The translations under genes and the position numbers were made by a program. A stretch of DNA of 64,000 bases from assembly GCF_014649995.1 (NCBI RefSeq), contig NZ_BMUC01000001.1:582416-646415 (forward strand), given 5' to 3'. The notes under the pieces are model-generated. The model did no database searches. It saw only the letters and a list, made by a program, of their open reading frames with translations, and was not told where the DNA came from. Position 1 is the stretch's first letter. Every line of letters starts with the position of its first letter. Shown piece by piece: positions 16,038-24,521 of this stretch. The DNA is from Streptomyces griseoflavus (GTDB lineage: Bacteria > Actinomycetota > Actinomycetes > Streptomycetales > Streptomycetaceae).

Positions 16038-17075
16038 TCAGGCGCCCAGCGGGTCCAGCACCATCGGCGCGATCCTGCCCTCCAGCATCGCGCCCAGCCC
16101 CTCCACGGCACACAGCTCCGGCCGCTCCGCGATGTGCACCGGCATGCCCGTCGCCTCACGCAGCATCTGGTCCAGACCCGGCAGCAGGGCGCTCCCGCCG
16201 ACCATCATGATCCCGCGGTCGGCGAGATCGGCGACCAGGTCGGGCGGGCACTCCCGCAGCACCTTGCCGATGCCGTCGAGCACGGCGGTCAGCGGTGTCT
16301 GGATGGCCCGCCGCACCGCGGCCGTGTCCACCGTCACCGAACGGGCCAGACCGGTGGCGACGTCCCGGCCGTGGATCTCCGTGGACTCCGGGCCCTGCGG
16401 GGTGAGCCCGTTGCCGGACAGGGCCAGCTGCAGCGGCCGTACGGACTGGCTGGGCAGCATCAGCTCGTGCTGGTGGCGCAGGTGCTGCACGATCGCGTTG
16501 TCCACCGCCTCACCACCGACGGGAACGCGCTGGGCCTGCACGATCGCCCCCAGGGACAGCACCGCCACCTGGGTGGCCGCCGCACCGCACACCATGATCA
16601 TGGTCGCCTCGGGCCGCTCCACCGGCAGTCCGCAGCCGACGGCGGCGGCGATCAGCGTGTCCACCAGCTCCACCCGGCGGGCGCCGAGACCGACCAGCGT
16701 CTCGATCGCGGCCCGCTGGGCGAGCGGATCGGCGTCGTGCGGGGTGCACGCCGCCGCCCGCAGCCGCGGCCTGCGGCGCAGCGCGCGACGGGTCCGGTCC
16801 CCGATCAGCTGCCGCAGCATGCGCTGCGCCATCTCGATGTCGACGACCGTCCCCCCGCTCACGGGACGCACCACCCGGATGTAGCCCGGCGTACGGCCCG
16901 TCATCTTCTCCGCGAACTCACCCACGGCGATCAGCGCACCCGTACGGGTGTTCACGGCGGCGACCGACGGCTGGTCGACGACGAGCCCGGACCCCTTGAC
17001 GTACACCCTGGTACGGGCCGCCCCCAGGTCGACGGCGAAGTGGCAGCGGCGCAGCTGCTCCAGACTTGCGGTCAC
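16038..17075 (-). CDS. MreB/Mbl-like rod-shape actin homologue
   Basis: 345 residues from GTG 17075, which has GGGAGG before it; the longer upstream frame is Pro/Arg-rich and rejected. Actin-fold motifs are visible: phosphate-1 loop HFAVDLGAARTRVYVKG near the N-terminus, VRPVSGGTVVDIEMAQRML, the connect/phosphate-2 region and GGSALLPGLDQMLREATGMPV near the C-terminus. MreB-type filaments guide wall synthesis. In Streptomyces such proteins act in spore-wall formation and are not essential for growth. It lies alone, far from mreCD, which suits the Mbl-like or third MreB-like paralogue, not the main MreB. Confidence 0.85.
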   Translation of the reverse strand: MTASLEQLRRCHFAVDLGAARTRVYVKGSGLVVDQPSVAAVNTRTGALIAVGEFAEKMTGRTPGYIRVVRPVSGGTVVDIEMAQRMLRQLIGDRTRRALRRRPRLRAAACTPHDADPLAQRAAIETLVGLGARRVELVDTLIAAAVGCGLPVERPEATMIMVCGAAATQVAVLSLGAIVQAQRVPVGGEAVDNAIVQHLRHQHELMLPSQSVRPLQLALSGNGLTPQGPESTEIHGRDVATGLARSVTVDTAAVRRAIQTPLTAVLDGIGKVLRECPPDLVADLADRGIMMVGGSALLPGLDQMLREATGMPVHIAERPELCAVEGLGAMLEGRIAPMVLDPLGA

Positions 17076-17251
17076 GGCAGACCCTCCCGAGTGCGGCCCG
17101 ACGGCCCGCCGGGCGGCGGACCTCTCTGGCATCGTGCGCGGCGGCCGGGGACACGCGCCTTTCCTGGGGGGCCGGGTGGGGGGCCGCCGAACGGGGGGCG
17201 GGGCGGGAGGAACCGGGCCCGGCGTGCCCGCAGCCGTGGGCACGGTGGCGG

Positions 17252-18595
17252 TCACCCGCGGCGCGGCCCTCCCACGACCCCCCGGATCACCCCCAGCTCC
17301 ACCAGGTCCTGGGGGCGGACGCGGAGGCGGTCCGCCGTGGCCGGTGCCTCGTGCGGGGGGCGTTTGAGGATGGCCGCGGCGAGTTCCGGGGCGATCACCG
17401 AGAAGTAGCTGTCCGGGGTGGCCCAGGTGTTGCCGGGGGCCGCGAGGGCCAGTGCGCCGCCGGAGCCCCCCTCGCCGACGACCAGGGTGGTGACCGGGGT
17501 ACGGGCGGCGGCCACGGCGCCGAACAGGTCGGCGATGGCCGGTCCCGCGCCCTGCCGTTCCGCCTCCGCGTCGTTGGCCGCGCCCGGCGTGTCCACCAGG
17601 GTCAGCACCGGGATGCCGAGCCGGCCGGCGAGCCGGACCAGCCGGGCGGCCGTGCGGTACCCGGCGGGACGGGTCGCCGCCCCGGTCTGGGCCGCGTAGG
17701 CGATGCTGCGGCCCTCGTGCTCGCCGAAGCCGCACAGCATGCCGTCCGGGTCGGTGCCGCCGCAGCGGTCGCCGCCCAGGGTGACGCGGGAGGTGAAGTA
17801 GGCGTCCAGGTAGGCGCCGGCGCGGGGGCGTCCCAGGGAGCGGGCGCGCAGGACCGCGTCCCAGCCGGTGGCCGGGAGGTCCGGCGCGCCCAGCGGGAGG
17901 GGCACGGGGGCGGGGGTGGTGGAGGGGCGGGTCAGCAGCCGCAGCCAGCGGCCCAGGGTCTCCCGCAGCTCCTCCGGCCGGACCAGCGCGTCCGCGGCGC
18001 CCGCCGCCACCTGCGCCTCGGCCGTGTACGCCGCCGGGTCGGCGTCCGCCGGCCGGACCCGTGAGCCGGCGAAACCGACCTGGGCGCCGGGCAGCGCCAG
18101 GACGACGTCGGCGCCCGCGCCCAGGGTGGCCCAGCCGCCGCCGGTCGTCGGGTCCCGCACCACCGCGATCTGCGGCAGCCCGGCCTCCCGGGTGAGCGCC
18201 GACTCCCGGGCGATCCGCTGGAGCTGGGTGAGCGCGAGCATGCCCTCCTGCATCCGGCTGCCGCCGGTGGCGACCAGCGGCACCACGGGCAGCCGGTGCG
18301 CCCGGGCGTGCCGGTGGGCCGCCTCCAGGCGGTCGCCGGTGCGTTCGCCGAGGGAGCCGCCGAGGAAGCCGAACTCGAAGGCGGCGACGACCGCCTCGGT
18401 GCCCCCGATCCGTGCCGTGCCGCAGACCACCGACTCCCGCTCACCGGTGCGTATCGCGGCGCGGGCGCGGGCGGCGTCGTAGCCGGGCCAGCCGAGCGGA
18501 CCGTCCGCGGTGGACTCCCGGACGGGGTGGGGGAGCTCGGTGAATCCGTCGGCGACGGCGGCGACGGCCTCGCGGGCGGAGAGGCGGTCAGTCAC
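17252..18595 (-). CDS. Acyl-CoA carboxyltransferase, fused beta and alpha halves
   Basis: 447 residues. The first half is the beta (AccD) crotonase-like fold with FEFGFLGGSLGERTG and GGSRMQEGMLAL. The second half is the alpha (AccA) fold with VDTPGAANDAEAERQGAG and VVGEGGSGGALALA. The zinc ribbon of ordinary AccD is missing. There is no biotin carboxylase or carrier gene beside it, so it either borrows these subunits or is a (methyl)malonyl-CoA-acting transferase. Its start overlaps the end of matB by 8 bp, so both come from one transcript and belong to malonyl-CoA supply or turnover. Confidence 0.85.
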   Translation of the reverse strand: MTDRLSAREAVAAVADGFTELPHPVRESTADGPLGWPGYDAARARAAIRTGERESVVCGTARIGGTEAVVAAFEFGFLGGSLGERTGDRLEAAHRHARAHRLPVVPLVATGGSRMQEGMLALTQLQRIARESALTREAGLPQIAVVRDPTTGGGWATLGAGADVVLALPGAQVGFAGSRVRPADADPAAYTAEAQVAAGAADALVRPEELRETLGRWLRLLTRPSTTPAPVPLPLGAPDLPATGWDAVLRARSLGRPRAGAYLDAYFTSRVTLGGDRCGGTDPDGMLCGFGEHEGRSIAYAAQTGAATRPAGYRTAARLVRLAGRLGIPVLTLVDTPGAANDAEAERQGAGPAIADLFGAVAAARTPVTTLVVGEGGSGGALALAAPGNTWATPDSYFSVIAPELAAAILKRPPHEAPATADRLRVRPQDLVELGVIRGVVGGPRRG

Positions 18596-20039
18596 GGGTC
18601 AGCGCCCGCTTCATGATCTTGCCCATGTCGTTGCGGGGGAGGGCGTCGAGGTGACGGACGACGCGGGGCCGCTTGTGCGGGGCGAGGCGCCGGGCGACAT
18701 GGTCGGCCAGCTCCTGGAGGGTGGGCGGGGACTGCGGCTCGGCGGGCACCACCCACGCCACGATCCGCTCGCCCAGGTCGGCGTCCGGCTCCCCGGTGAC
18801 CGCGGCCTCCCGCACCGCCGGATGCTCCAGCAGCGCGTTCTCGATCTCACCGGCGCCGATCTTGTAACCGCCGCTCTTGATCAGGTCGGTGGCCCTGCGG
18901 CCGACGATGCGGACCTGGCCGTCCCTCTCGCGCACCGCCATGTCCCCGGTGCGGAACCAGCCGTCGGCGGTGAACGCGGCGGCCGTGGCGTCCGGCCGGT
19001 TCAGGTACTCGGTGAACAGGTTCGGCCCGCGCACCTGGATCTCGCCGACCGTCTCGCCGTCGTACGACGCCACCGGCGAGCCGTCCTCCTCCACCAGCCG
19101 CAGCCCGACACCCGGCAGCGGCACGCCCACCGTGCCGGGCCGGGCCTCGCCGTCCGCGCGGACACTGGTGTTCATCAGCGTCTCCGTCATGCCGTACCGC
19201 TCGACGACCCGGCGCCCGGTCGCCGCCTCGATCCGCTCGTGGTCGTGCACGGGCAGCGCGGCGGACCCCGACACCAGCAGCCGCGCCCCGGCCAGCGCCT
19301 TCGCCAGCTCCGGTTCGGCGGGCAGCGCCTCCGCCACCCGGTGGTACATCGTCGGCACGCCGAACAGCATGGTCGCCCCGCCGTTCAGCTCGCGCGCCAC
19401 GCCGTCGGTGGTGAACCCGCCGAGGTGGCGCACGCAGCCGCCGCGGCGCAGCGGGCCGAGCGTGCCGAGGACGAGCCCGTGCACGTGGAACAGCGGCAGC
19501 GCGTGCACCAGGACGTCGTCGCCGGTCCACTGCCAGGCGTCGGCGAGGGCGTCCAGGGTCGCGGCGATCGCGCGGCGGGGGAGGACGGCGCCCTTGGGCG
19601 GGCCGGTGGTGCCGGAGGTGTAGACGATCAAGGCGGGGTGCTCCGCGTCCCGCGCGCCGTCGTCGGGCAGCGCCGCCCGGGCCGCGACGTCCACGTCGGC
19701 CCGGGGCAGCGCGTCCAGCGGGGCGGGGAGCCGGGTGCCGGGCGCGGTGAGCACCAGGTCCGGGGCGCTGTCGGTGAGGATGTGCCCGAGCTCCCGCTCA
19801 CCCGACTTCGGGTTGAGCGGGACGACGGCCGCCCCGGCGAGCAGCGCCCCGGTGACCGCGACGGCGGTCTCCGGTGCCGGAACGGCCCACACGGCGACCC
19901 GGCGTGCCCCTCCCAGGGCCCCGCCCACCGCACCGGCCGCCCCGGCGAGCTCTCCGTACGTCAGTGAGCGCTCGCCGAAACGCAGGGCGGGCCGGTGCGC
20001 GGCCCGGGGGTCGGCCAGGGCGGGGAAGAGAGAGGACAC
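18588..20039 (-). CDS. matB: Malonyl-CoA synthetase (acyl-CoA ligase family)
   Basis: 483 residues, matching actinomycete MatB proteins. The AMP-binding P-loop is IVYTSGTTGPPKGAVL, the adenylate motif is YGMTETLMNTSVRADG, the hinge region is GRRATDLIKSGGYKIGAGEIE, and the catalytic C-terminal Lys lies in NDMGKIMKRALTRD. GTG start with AAGGAG 8 bp ahead. MatB activates free malonate (and methylmalonate) with ATP and CoA to give extender units. The partner carboxyltransferase follows directly. The usual malonate decarboxylase matA is not next to it. Confidence 0.87.
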   Translation of the reverse strand: MSSLFPALADPRAAHRPALRFGERSLTYGELAGAAGAVGGALGGARRVAVWAVPAPETAVAVTGALLAGAAVVPLNPKSGERELGHILTDSAPDLVLTAPGTRLPAPLDALPRADVDVAARAALPDDGARDAEHPALIVYTSGTTGPPKGAVLPRRAIAATLDALADAWQWTGDDVLVHALPLFHVHGLVLGTLGPLRRGGCVRHLGGFTTDGVARELNGGATMLFGVPTMYHRVAEALPAEPELAKALAGARLLVSGSAALPVHDHERIEAATGRRVVERYGMTETLMNTSVRADGEARPGTVGVPLPGVGLRLVEEDGSPVASYDGETVGEIQVRGPNLFTEYLNRPDATAAAFTADGWFRTGDMAVRERDGQVRIVGRRATDLIKSGGYKIGAGEIENALLEHPAVREAAVTGEPDADLGERIVAWVVPAEPQSPPTLQELADHVARRLAPHKRPRVVRHLDALPRNDMGKIMKRALTRD

Positions 20040-20341
20040 GCGTCGTACTCCTTGACTCGCTGCCGTGCGAAGACGGTCGGTACCCGGTGGGTCCAGGGTG
20101 CCCTACGCCCGCGCGGGGCCGGCGGCGGATCGGGCCGGTGCGCTCACCACGCAGCTCGCGAAAGCGCCGATCGTCAGCATGTCCGTCGCTCCCTCGCCGT
20201 CCCGCGTTCCGCCACCGATGCCGGGGCTTCCCCGAAGGTGAAGGTCAGGTCGCCTCCCGTGGTTCCCGGGGGCGGTTGTTAGCCTGCTCGCCGGTCGGCC
20301 GGTGGTGCCGGCCGCGCCGTTCGCATGAGGAGTGAGCCGTC
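20040..20341. other. Divergent intergenic region matB / ATP-grasp gene
   Basis: 302 bp without a gene. A possible -10 (TAGCCT, 20280-20285) lies 57 bp before the ATP-grasp start, but no matching -35 is seen. Nothing else clear was found. Confidence 0.4.
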
Positions 20342-21214
20342 GTGCCCCGTATCGCGCTGGTGACCTGCGCCCCCGGCCCCGGGATATCCGAGGACCGGGA
20401 TCTGCCGGTGCTGGTACGGGCGCTGGCGGAGGCCGGCGCCGAGGCGTCCGCCGAGGTGTGGGACGACGACGGTGTGGACTGGGCGGGCTTCGACCTCGTC
20501 GTGATCCGCTCGACCTGGGACTACAGCTGGCGCGCCGCGGAGTTCACCGCGTGGGCCGAGCGGTGCGGCGCGGTGACCCGGCTGGCCAACCCGGCGGACG
20601 TGGTGCGGTGGAACACCGACAAGCGCTACCTGGGGGATCTCGCCGCCGCCGGGGTGCCGGTGGTGGAGACCCGGTACCTGGCTCCCGGGGACGCCCTCGA
20701 CCTCCCCGACGGCCACGAGTACGTGGTCAAGCCGACGTCCGGCGCCGGCGCCCGGTTCGCGGCCCGCTACACACCCGACGAGCGCGCCACCGCCGTGACG
20801 CACCTGAGGCGGCTGCACGCCGAGGGGTTCACCGCGATGGTGCAGCCCTACGTGCGCGGCATCGACACCACCGGCGAGCGGGCGCTGCAGTACGTCGGCG
20901 GGTCCCTGCTGCACGCGAGCCGCAAGGGGCCGGTCCTCGCCCCCGGCACCCCCTACGACCGGCGGAAGGTGGCCCACCCCGGGCTGACCGGCTGGACCCC
21001 GAGCGCCGTCGAGGCCGACGTCGCCCGGCGGGCGCTGGCCTGTGTACCGGGCGGCGCCGAGCCGCTGTACGCGCGCGTCGACCTCGTCGACGGGGAGGAC
21101 GGCCTGCCCCGCGTGATGGAGCTGGAACTCGTCGAGCCGAACCTGTTCCTGTGGCTGCACCCGGAGTCGGTGCCGCGGGTCGTGGAGGAGATGCTCAGGG
21201 CCGCGGCCCGCTGA
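20342..21214 (+). CDS. ATP-grasp domain protein
   Basis: 290 residues, GTG start with GAGGAG upstream. The N-terminal pre-ATP-grasp part contains DLVVIRSTWDYSWR, a segment common in actinomycete ATP-grasp proteins of unknown role. The ATP-binding part has EYVVKPTSGAGARFAARY (phosphate-binding Lys) and the metal-binding acid patch VMELELVEPNLFLW near 259-272. ATP-grasp enzymes join a carboxylate to an amine or thiol through an acyl phosphate. Its own substrate is unknown. Its 3' end overlaps the convergent hypothetical gene by 20 bp. Confidence 0.82.
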   Translation: MPRIALVTCAPGPGISEDRDLPVLVRALAEAGAEASAEVWDDDGVDWAGFDLVVIRSTWDYSWRAAEFTAWAERCGAVTRLANPADVVRWNTDKRYLGDLAAAGVPVVETRYLAPGDALDLPDGHEYVVKPTSGAGARFAARYTPDERATAVTHLRRLHAEGFTAMVQPYVRGIDTTGERALQYVGGSLLHASRKGPVLAPGTPYDRRKVAHPGLTGWTPSAVEADVARRALACVPGGAEPLYARVDLVDGEDGLPRVMELELVEPNLFLWLHPESVPRVVEEMLRAAAR

Positions 21215-21806
21215 CCGACGTCCGCTGCAGCAGGCCCCAGGTGAACTCGGCGGCCACCTCCCGCGGTACGCCGCTCCCGTCGGGGGCCGTGAAGAGGAGG
21301 CCCCAGCGGGTGGGGGCCGAGCCCTCCAGGGGGCGGGCGGGGGCGAAGGCGCGGGCGGCCTCGTCCACCGTGCAGGACCAGGGCGTGAGGTCCTCCACCG
21401 TGCGCAGGACGGGCGCCGGGGCCCCCGTGGCGCGGACCAGCCACTCGTTCCACACCGCGCCGCCGGCCGCCGGGGCCAGCACCTCGAAGCGCAGGTCCGG
21501 CCAGAGCGGCAGCCGCCACCGCAACGCCTCGCAGTCCAGGTCGCCGACCCTGCGGGCGGTCCGGGACTCCGGCTCGCCGAGCACCGACCGGTACCGGGAC
21601 AGGGCCGGGCGGGAGCGCGGCGAGCGGACCATCGCCTGCCAGCGCCGGTTGGCCTCGCGCATGTCCCCGAGGGAGGCGCCCAGGGTGCGCCGGGCGTCCT
21701 CCACCGGGCCGGGATTGTGGTCGGCCATGCGGCGCAGCAGCACGAGCTGGAAGTCGCACGGGGTGAACGGTCTACTGGGGCGTCGTCCGGTCGGCACGGG
21801 AACCAT
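21195..21806 (-). CDS. Hypothetical protein, last gene of the glycoconjugate operon
   Basis: 203 residues of no recognised family. It is soluble, Arg- and Pro-rich, with a helical N-terminal part (DFQLVLLRRMADHN, DMREANRRWQAMVRS) and a C-terminal beta-rich part containing RWGLLFTAPDGSG. Tryptophans are frequent. It overlaps the end of the FkbM gene by 35 bp in another frame, so it is probably co-translated. There is no signal peptide or membrane segment. Its place in a nine-gene overlapping operon is the only clue to its role. Confidence 0.7.
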   Translation of the reverse strand: MVPVPTGRRPSRPFTPCDFQLVLLRRMADHNPGPVEDARRTLGASLGDMREANRRWQAMVRSPRSRPALSRYRSVLGEPESRTARRVGDLDCEALRWRLPLWPDLRFEVLAPAAGGAVWNEWLVRATGAPAPVLRTVEDLTPWSCTVDEAARAFAPARPLEGSAPTRWGLLFTAPDGSGVPREVAAEFTWGLLQRTSVSGPRP

Positions 21807-22611
21807 CGTCGCTCACCGGGGGCGCTCCGGGGCGGCGGCCGTCCGGGAGGAACAGCACGGAGTTGACGTAGCGCGGGCCACGGAGCGCGTCGTGGGGCAG
21901 CACCCGGCGCAGCAGACCGTGATGGACGACGTAGGAGGTGCGCGCCTGGTGGGCCTCCAGGGGGAAGTCGGCCAGCGGGACCCAGGTGCCGGCGGGCAGC
22001 ACCCAGCCCTCGTACCCCAGTTCCGCCAGCTGGGTCACCACGGGTTCGACCGGCTGGATGCGGGACTCCAGCTCCACGAACAGGGCGGGGCGGTCGCGGG
22101 TCAGTATCCCGGCGGCCCCGCGCAGCACCGCCGACTCGTTGCCGTCCACGTCGATCTTCATGAAGCCGACGTCCGTCAGGTCGAGGTCGTCCAGCGCCAG
22201 GCAGGTGACGTCGACGCCGTGGCCGTGGATGTCCCGGCGGATCAGGGACGACACGCCTTGGTCGCCGCCGTCGCCCGGGGGCAGCCACAGGCGGGCGGTG
22301 CCGGGCGCGTCCGAGGCCGCCGCGCGGATCACCCGTACGTTCGGCGGGGCGGTCGCGGTGAGCAGCCGGGCCAGGTGGGGGACCGGTTCCAGGGTGACCA
22401 CCCGGCGGGCGCGCCGCGCCAGCCGGTGGGTCCACGGGCCGTACCAGCCGCCGACGTCCACCGCCGTGCCGCAGTCCGGCGGGCACAGGTCGGCGAGGCG
22501 GGCCAGTTCGGGTTCGTAGCGGGGGTAGACCGCTCTGGCCGTGGCGGCCACCACGCGCGTGGGCAGGAAGGACGCCACCCGGGCGGCGAGCGTGCGCTGT
22601 GTCGTCGTCAT
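21772..22611 (-). CDS. FkbM family methyltransferase
   Basis: 279 residues. The SAM site begins with AVDVGGWYGPW near 49-59, followed by VVTLEPVPHLARLL. The FkbM signature KIDVDGNESAVLRGA lies near 153-167, then LFVELESR. FkbM enzymes O-methylate sugars, macrolides or other hydroxyls. The start overlaps the Trm112-like gene by 4 bp (ATGA). In this operon O-methylation of a sugar residue is likely. Confidence 0.88.
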   Translation of the reverse strand: MTTTQRTLAARVASFLPTRVVAATARAVYPRYEPELARLADLCPPDCGTAVDVGGWYGPWTHRLARRARRVVTLEPVPHLARLLTATAPPNVRVIRAAASDAPGTARLWLPPGDGGDQGVSSLIRRDIHGHGVDVTCLALDDLDLTDVGFMKIDVDGNESAVLRGAAGILTRDRPALFVELESRIQPVEPVVTQLAELGYEGWVLPAGTWVPLADFPLEAHQARTSYVVHHGLLRRVLPHDALRGPRYVNSVLFLPDGRRPGAPPVSDDGSRADRTTPQ

Positions 22612-22847
22612 GGTCTCGTCTCCGGTGCTTCGGCCACCAGGGTCAGCAGTGTCTCGTGCTCGTTCTCCGGCACCTGCTCCCCGGACGACGGCAGGAGCTG
22701 GGGGATGCCGTCCACGATGGGGTAACGGCGGCGCAGACGCGGGTTGTAGAGCGCCTCCTCGCCCCCGTCGTCCGGCGCGAGCAGGTGCAACGGCCCCTTG
22801 TCGAGCGGGCAGGCCAGGATTCTCAGCAGGGGATCGTCCGGTTTCAC
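22608..22847 (-). CDS. Trm112-like (UPF0434) small protein
   Basis: 79 residues, GTG start overlapping the upstream stop (GTGA). It has the Trm112/UPF0434 pattern LLRILACPLDKGPLHLL, then LYNPRLRRRYPIVDGIPQLL. Only one cysteine (CPLDK) remains of the usual zinc-binding set, so the metal site is probably absent. Trm112-like proteins often bind and activate methyltransferases. It lies between an exporter and the FkbM methyltransferase, and FkbM or the two other methyltransferases in the operon are possible partners. Confidence 0.82.
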   Translation of the reverse strand: MKPDDPLLRILACPLDKGPLHLLAPDDGGEEALYNPRLRRRYPIVDGIPQLLPSSGEQVPENEHETLLTLVAEAPETRP

Positions 22848-23770
22848 GATCGGGTCAACTCCTTCGCGGGGGCAGCGGGTTGTGGTGCGGTGTCGTGCTT
22901 GGGCATGGCCAGCAGCACGGCCACCGCGAGCACGGTGCCGGTGACGCGCAGGGCCAGTCGCAGGGGATCGTCCGGCAGTTGCTCACCGAAGGCGAGCGTG
23001 CCGAGCACCGCCGTGAACACGCAGCTCACGGTCGTGCACACCGGCACGATCAGCGAGGCCCGGCAGCGCTGGAGCGCGGCCTGGGACATCACCAGGCCGA
23101 ACACGCCGGTGAACAGCAGCAGATACGGGTACGGGGAGCCCAGCAGGCCGACGACGGCACCGCCGAGGCCGTCCGACGCCAGCCGGCTCGACACGCCCTT
23201 GACGGCGAGTGAGCTGACCCCGTAGAGCAGGCCGACGGCCACGCCGTACTCGATGCCCGTGGTGGGCCGCCGGTGCCGTCGGCGGGCGTTGCGCTCGGCG
23301 GAGACGTACAGCCACACCCCGGACGCCAGCGCCGGCACGCACACCAGCAGGATCAGCGAGGCGGGCGCGTCCTGTCCCACGGTGTCGGCACCGGCGCCGC
23401 TGTCCCGCAGCGACAGCACCACCATCAGCAGGGCCAGCAGGATGGCGCCGAGCGCGTACCGCTCCCGGCCGCTGGTCTCCTCGCCCAGCAGCCGCGACGA
23501 CAGCAGCACCAGCAGGACGAGTCCGGAGACGAAGATGCCCTGCGCGGCGGCGATGGGCAGCGTGCGGTACACCGCCAGCTGGGCGGCGAAGCCGGAGGCG
23601 AGGGCCAGCGAGCCGGCGATCCACAGCGGGCTGCTCACCACCAGGCCGAGCAGCCGCACCGGTCGGCGGACCGACACTTCGGGCAGGTTCGCCAGCGCCC
23701 GCTTCTCCAGGACGAACCCGCCGCTGTACAGGACGTTCGCCAACAGGGCCGCGGCCACTCCCCACCACAT
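22844..23770 (-). CDS. DMT/EamA-like multi-pass membrane protein
   Basis: 308 residues from ATG 23770; upstream frame rejected as low-complexity. About nine to ten helices are visible, with the EamA/NIPA-type first helix WWGVAAALLANVLYSGGFVLEKRAL and the paired-repeat segment RTLPIAAAQGIFVSGLVLLVLLSS. In the second half, RCRASLIVPVCTTVSCVFTAVLGTLAFGEQ is typical of drug/metabolite transporters. In an operon with sugar-modifying enzymes it may flip a lipid-linked or nucleotide-linked precursor. It is 16 bp from the preceding methyltransferase, the only real gap in the operon's distal part. Confidence 0.85.
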   Translation of the reverse strand: MWWGVAAALLANVLYSGGFVLEKRALANLPEVSVRRPVRLLGLVVSSPLWIAGSLALASGFAAQLAVYRTLPIAAAQGIFVSGLVLLVLLSSRLLGEETSGRERYALGAILLALLMVVLSLRDSGAGADTVGQDAPASLILLVCVPALASGVWLYVSAERNARRRHRRPTTGIEYGVAVGLLYGVSSLAVKGVSSRLASDGLGGAVVGLLGSPYPYLLLFTGVFGLVMSQAALQRCRASLIVPVCTTVSCVFTAVLGTLAFGEQLPDDPLRLALRVTGTVLAVAVLLAMPKHDTAPQPAAPAKELTRS

Positions 23771-23786
23771 GTCCCCCCGGCCCCCC

Positions 23787-24521
23787 TCAGGTGCGCCGCG
23801 CGTGCAGCAGCAGGATCGAGGAGAGCGGCGGTCTCGCACACGCCAGCCGGTCCAGCGGACGCAGCGGGCGCGGTACGCCGTGGAAGGGAGCGCCCTCCAG
23901 CCGTACCACGGTGAAGCCGGACGCGGCGACGAACTCCCGCAGGGCACGCGCCGTGTACAGCCGGAGGTGGCCCACCACCTCCGAGCCCGGCCGTCCGTGG
24001 ATGCCGCGCAGGCTGACCTCGGAGAACACCGGCTGCACCCCGGCCAGCAGGAGCAGGCGGTTGTACCAGGCGGCCAGATTGGGCGTGGACAGCATGAGGT
24101 GGCCCCCGGGGCGCAGCACCCGCCGGAGCTCGTCGAGCGCCGCGTCCGGGTCGACGAGGTGCTCGATCACCTCGCTGAACAGCACTGCGTCCGCCGACTC
24201 CGAGGCGAACGGCAGCCCGCCGTCGGTGAGTTCACCGCGCACCGCGTAGGGCAGCCGGGTGCGGGCGCGGGTCAGGGCGTCCTGCGACCAGTCGACGCCG
24301 ACCAGCCGGTGACCGCGCAGGTACGGGGCGGCGGTCGCGGCCGCCGTCCCGTCGCCGCAGCCGATGTCGAGGACCGTGCGCGGGCCGGCCGAGGCCGGGC
24401 CGAGCGCGCGGGCCAGCATGCGGGCCTGGCGGCGGCTGCGGGACGGGCCCGAGGCGACCGGTACGGACGGGTTCTCGTAGAAGTCACGCAGGTCGCGGGG
24501 CGGGGGAGCGGTGGTGGTCAC
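23787..24521 (-). CDS. Class I SAM-dependent methyltransferase
   Basis: 244 residues, GTG start overlapping the acyltransferase stop. Motif I is TVLDIGCGDGTAAATAAPYL near 50-69, followed by HRLVGVDWSQDALTRAR. Motif II/III region: ADAVLFSEVIEHLVDPDAALDEL, then LRPGGHLMLSTPN, as in UbiE/Methyltransf_11 proteins. A C-terminal lobe includes HLRLYTARALREF. Its likely substrate is a glycan or lipid hydroxyl in the pathway of this operon. Confidence 0.88.
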   Translation of the reverse strand: MTTTAPPPRDLRDFYENPSVPVASGPSRSRRQARMLARALGPASAGPRTVLDIGCGDGTAAATAAPYLRGHRLVGVDWSQDALTRARTRLPYAVRGELTDGGLPFASESADAVLFSEVIEHLVDPDAALDELRRVLRPGGHLMLSTPNLAAWYNRLLLLAGVQPVFSEVSLRGIHGRPGSEVVGHLRLYTARALREFVAASGFTVVRLEGAPFHGVPRPLRPLDRLACARPPLSSILLLHARRT

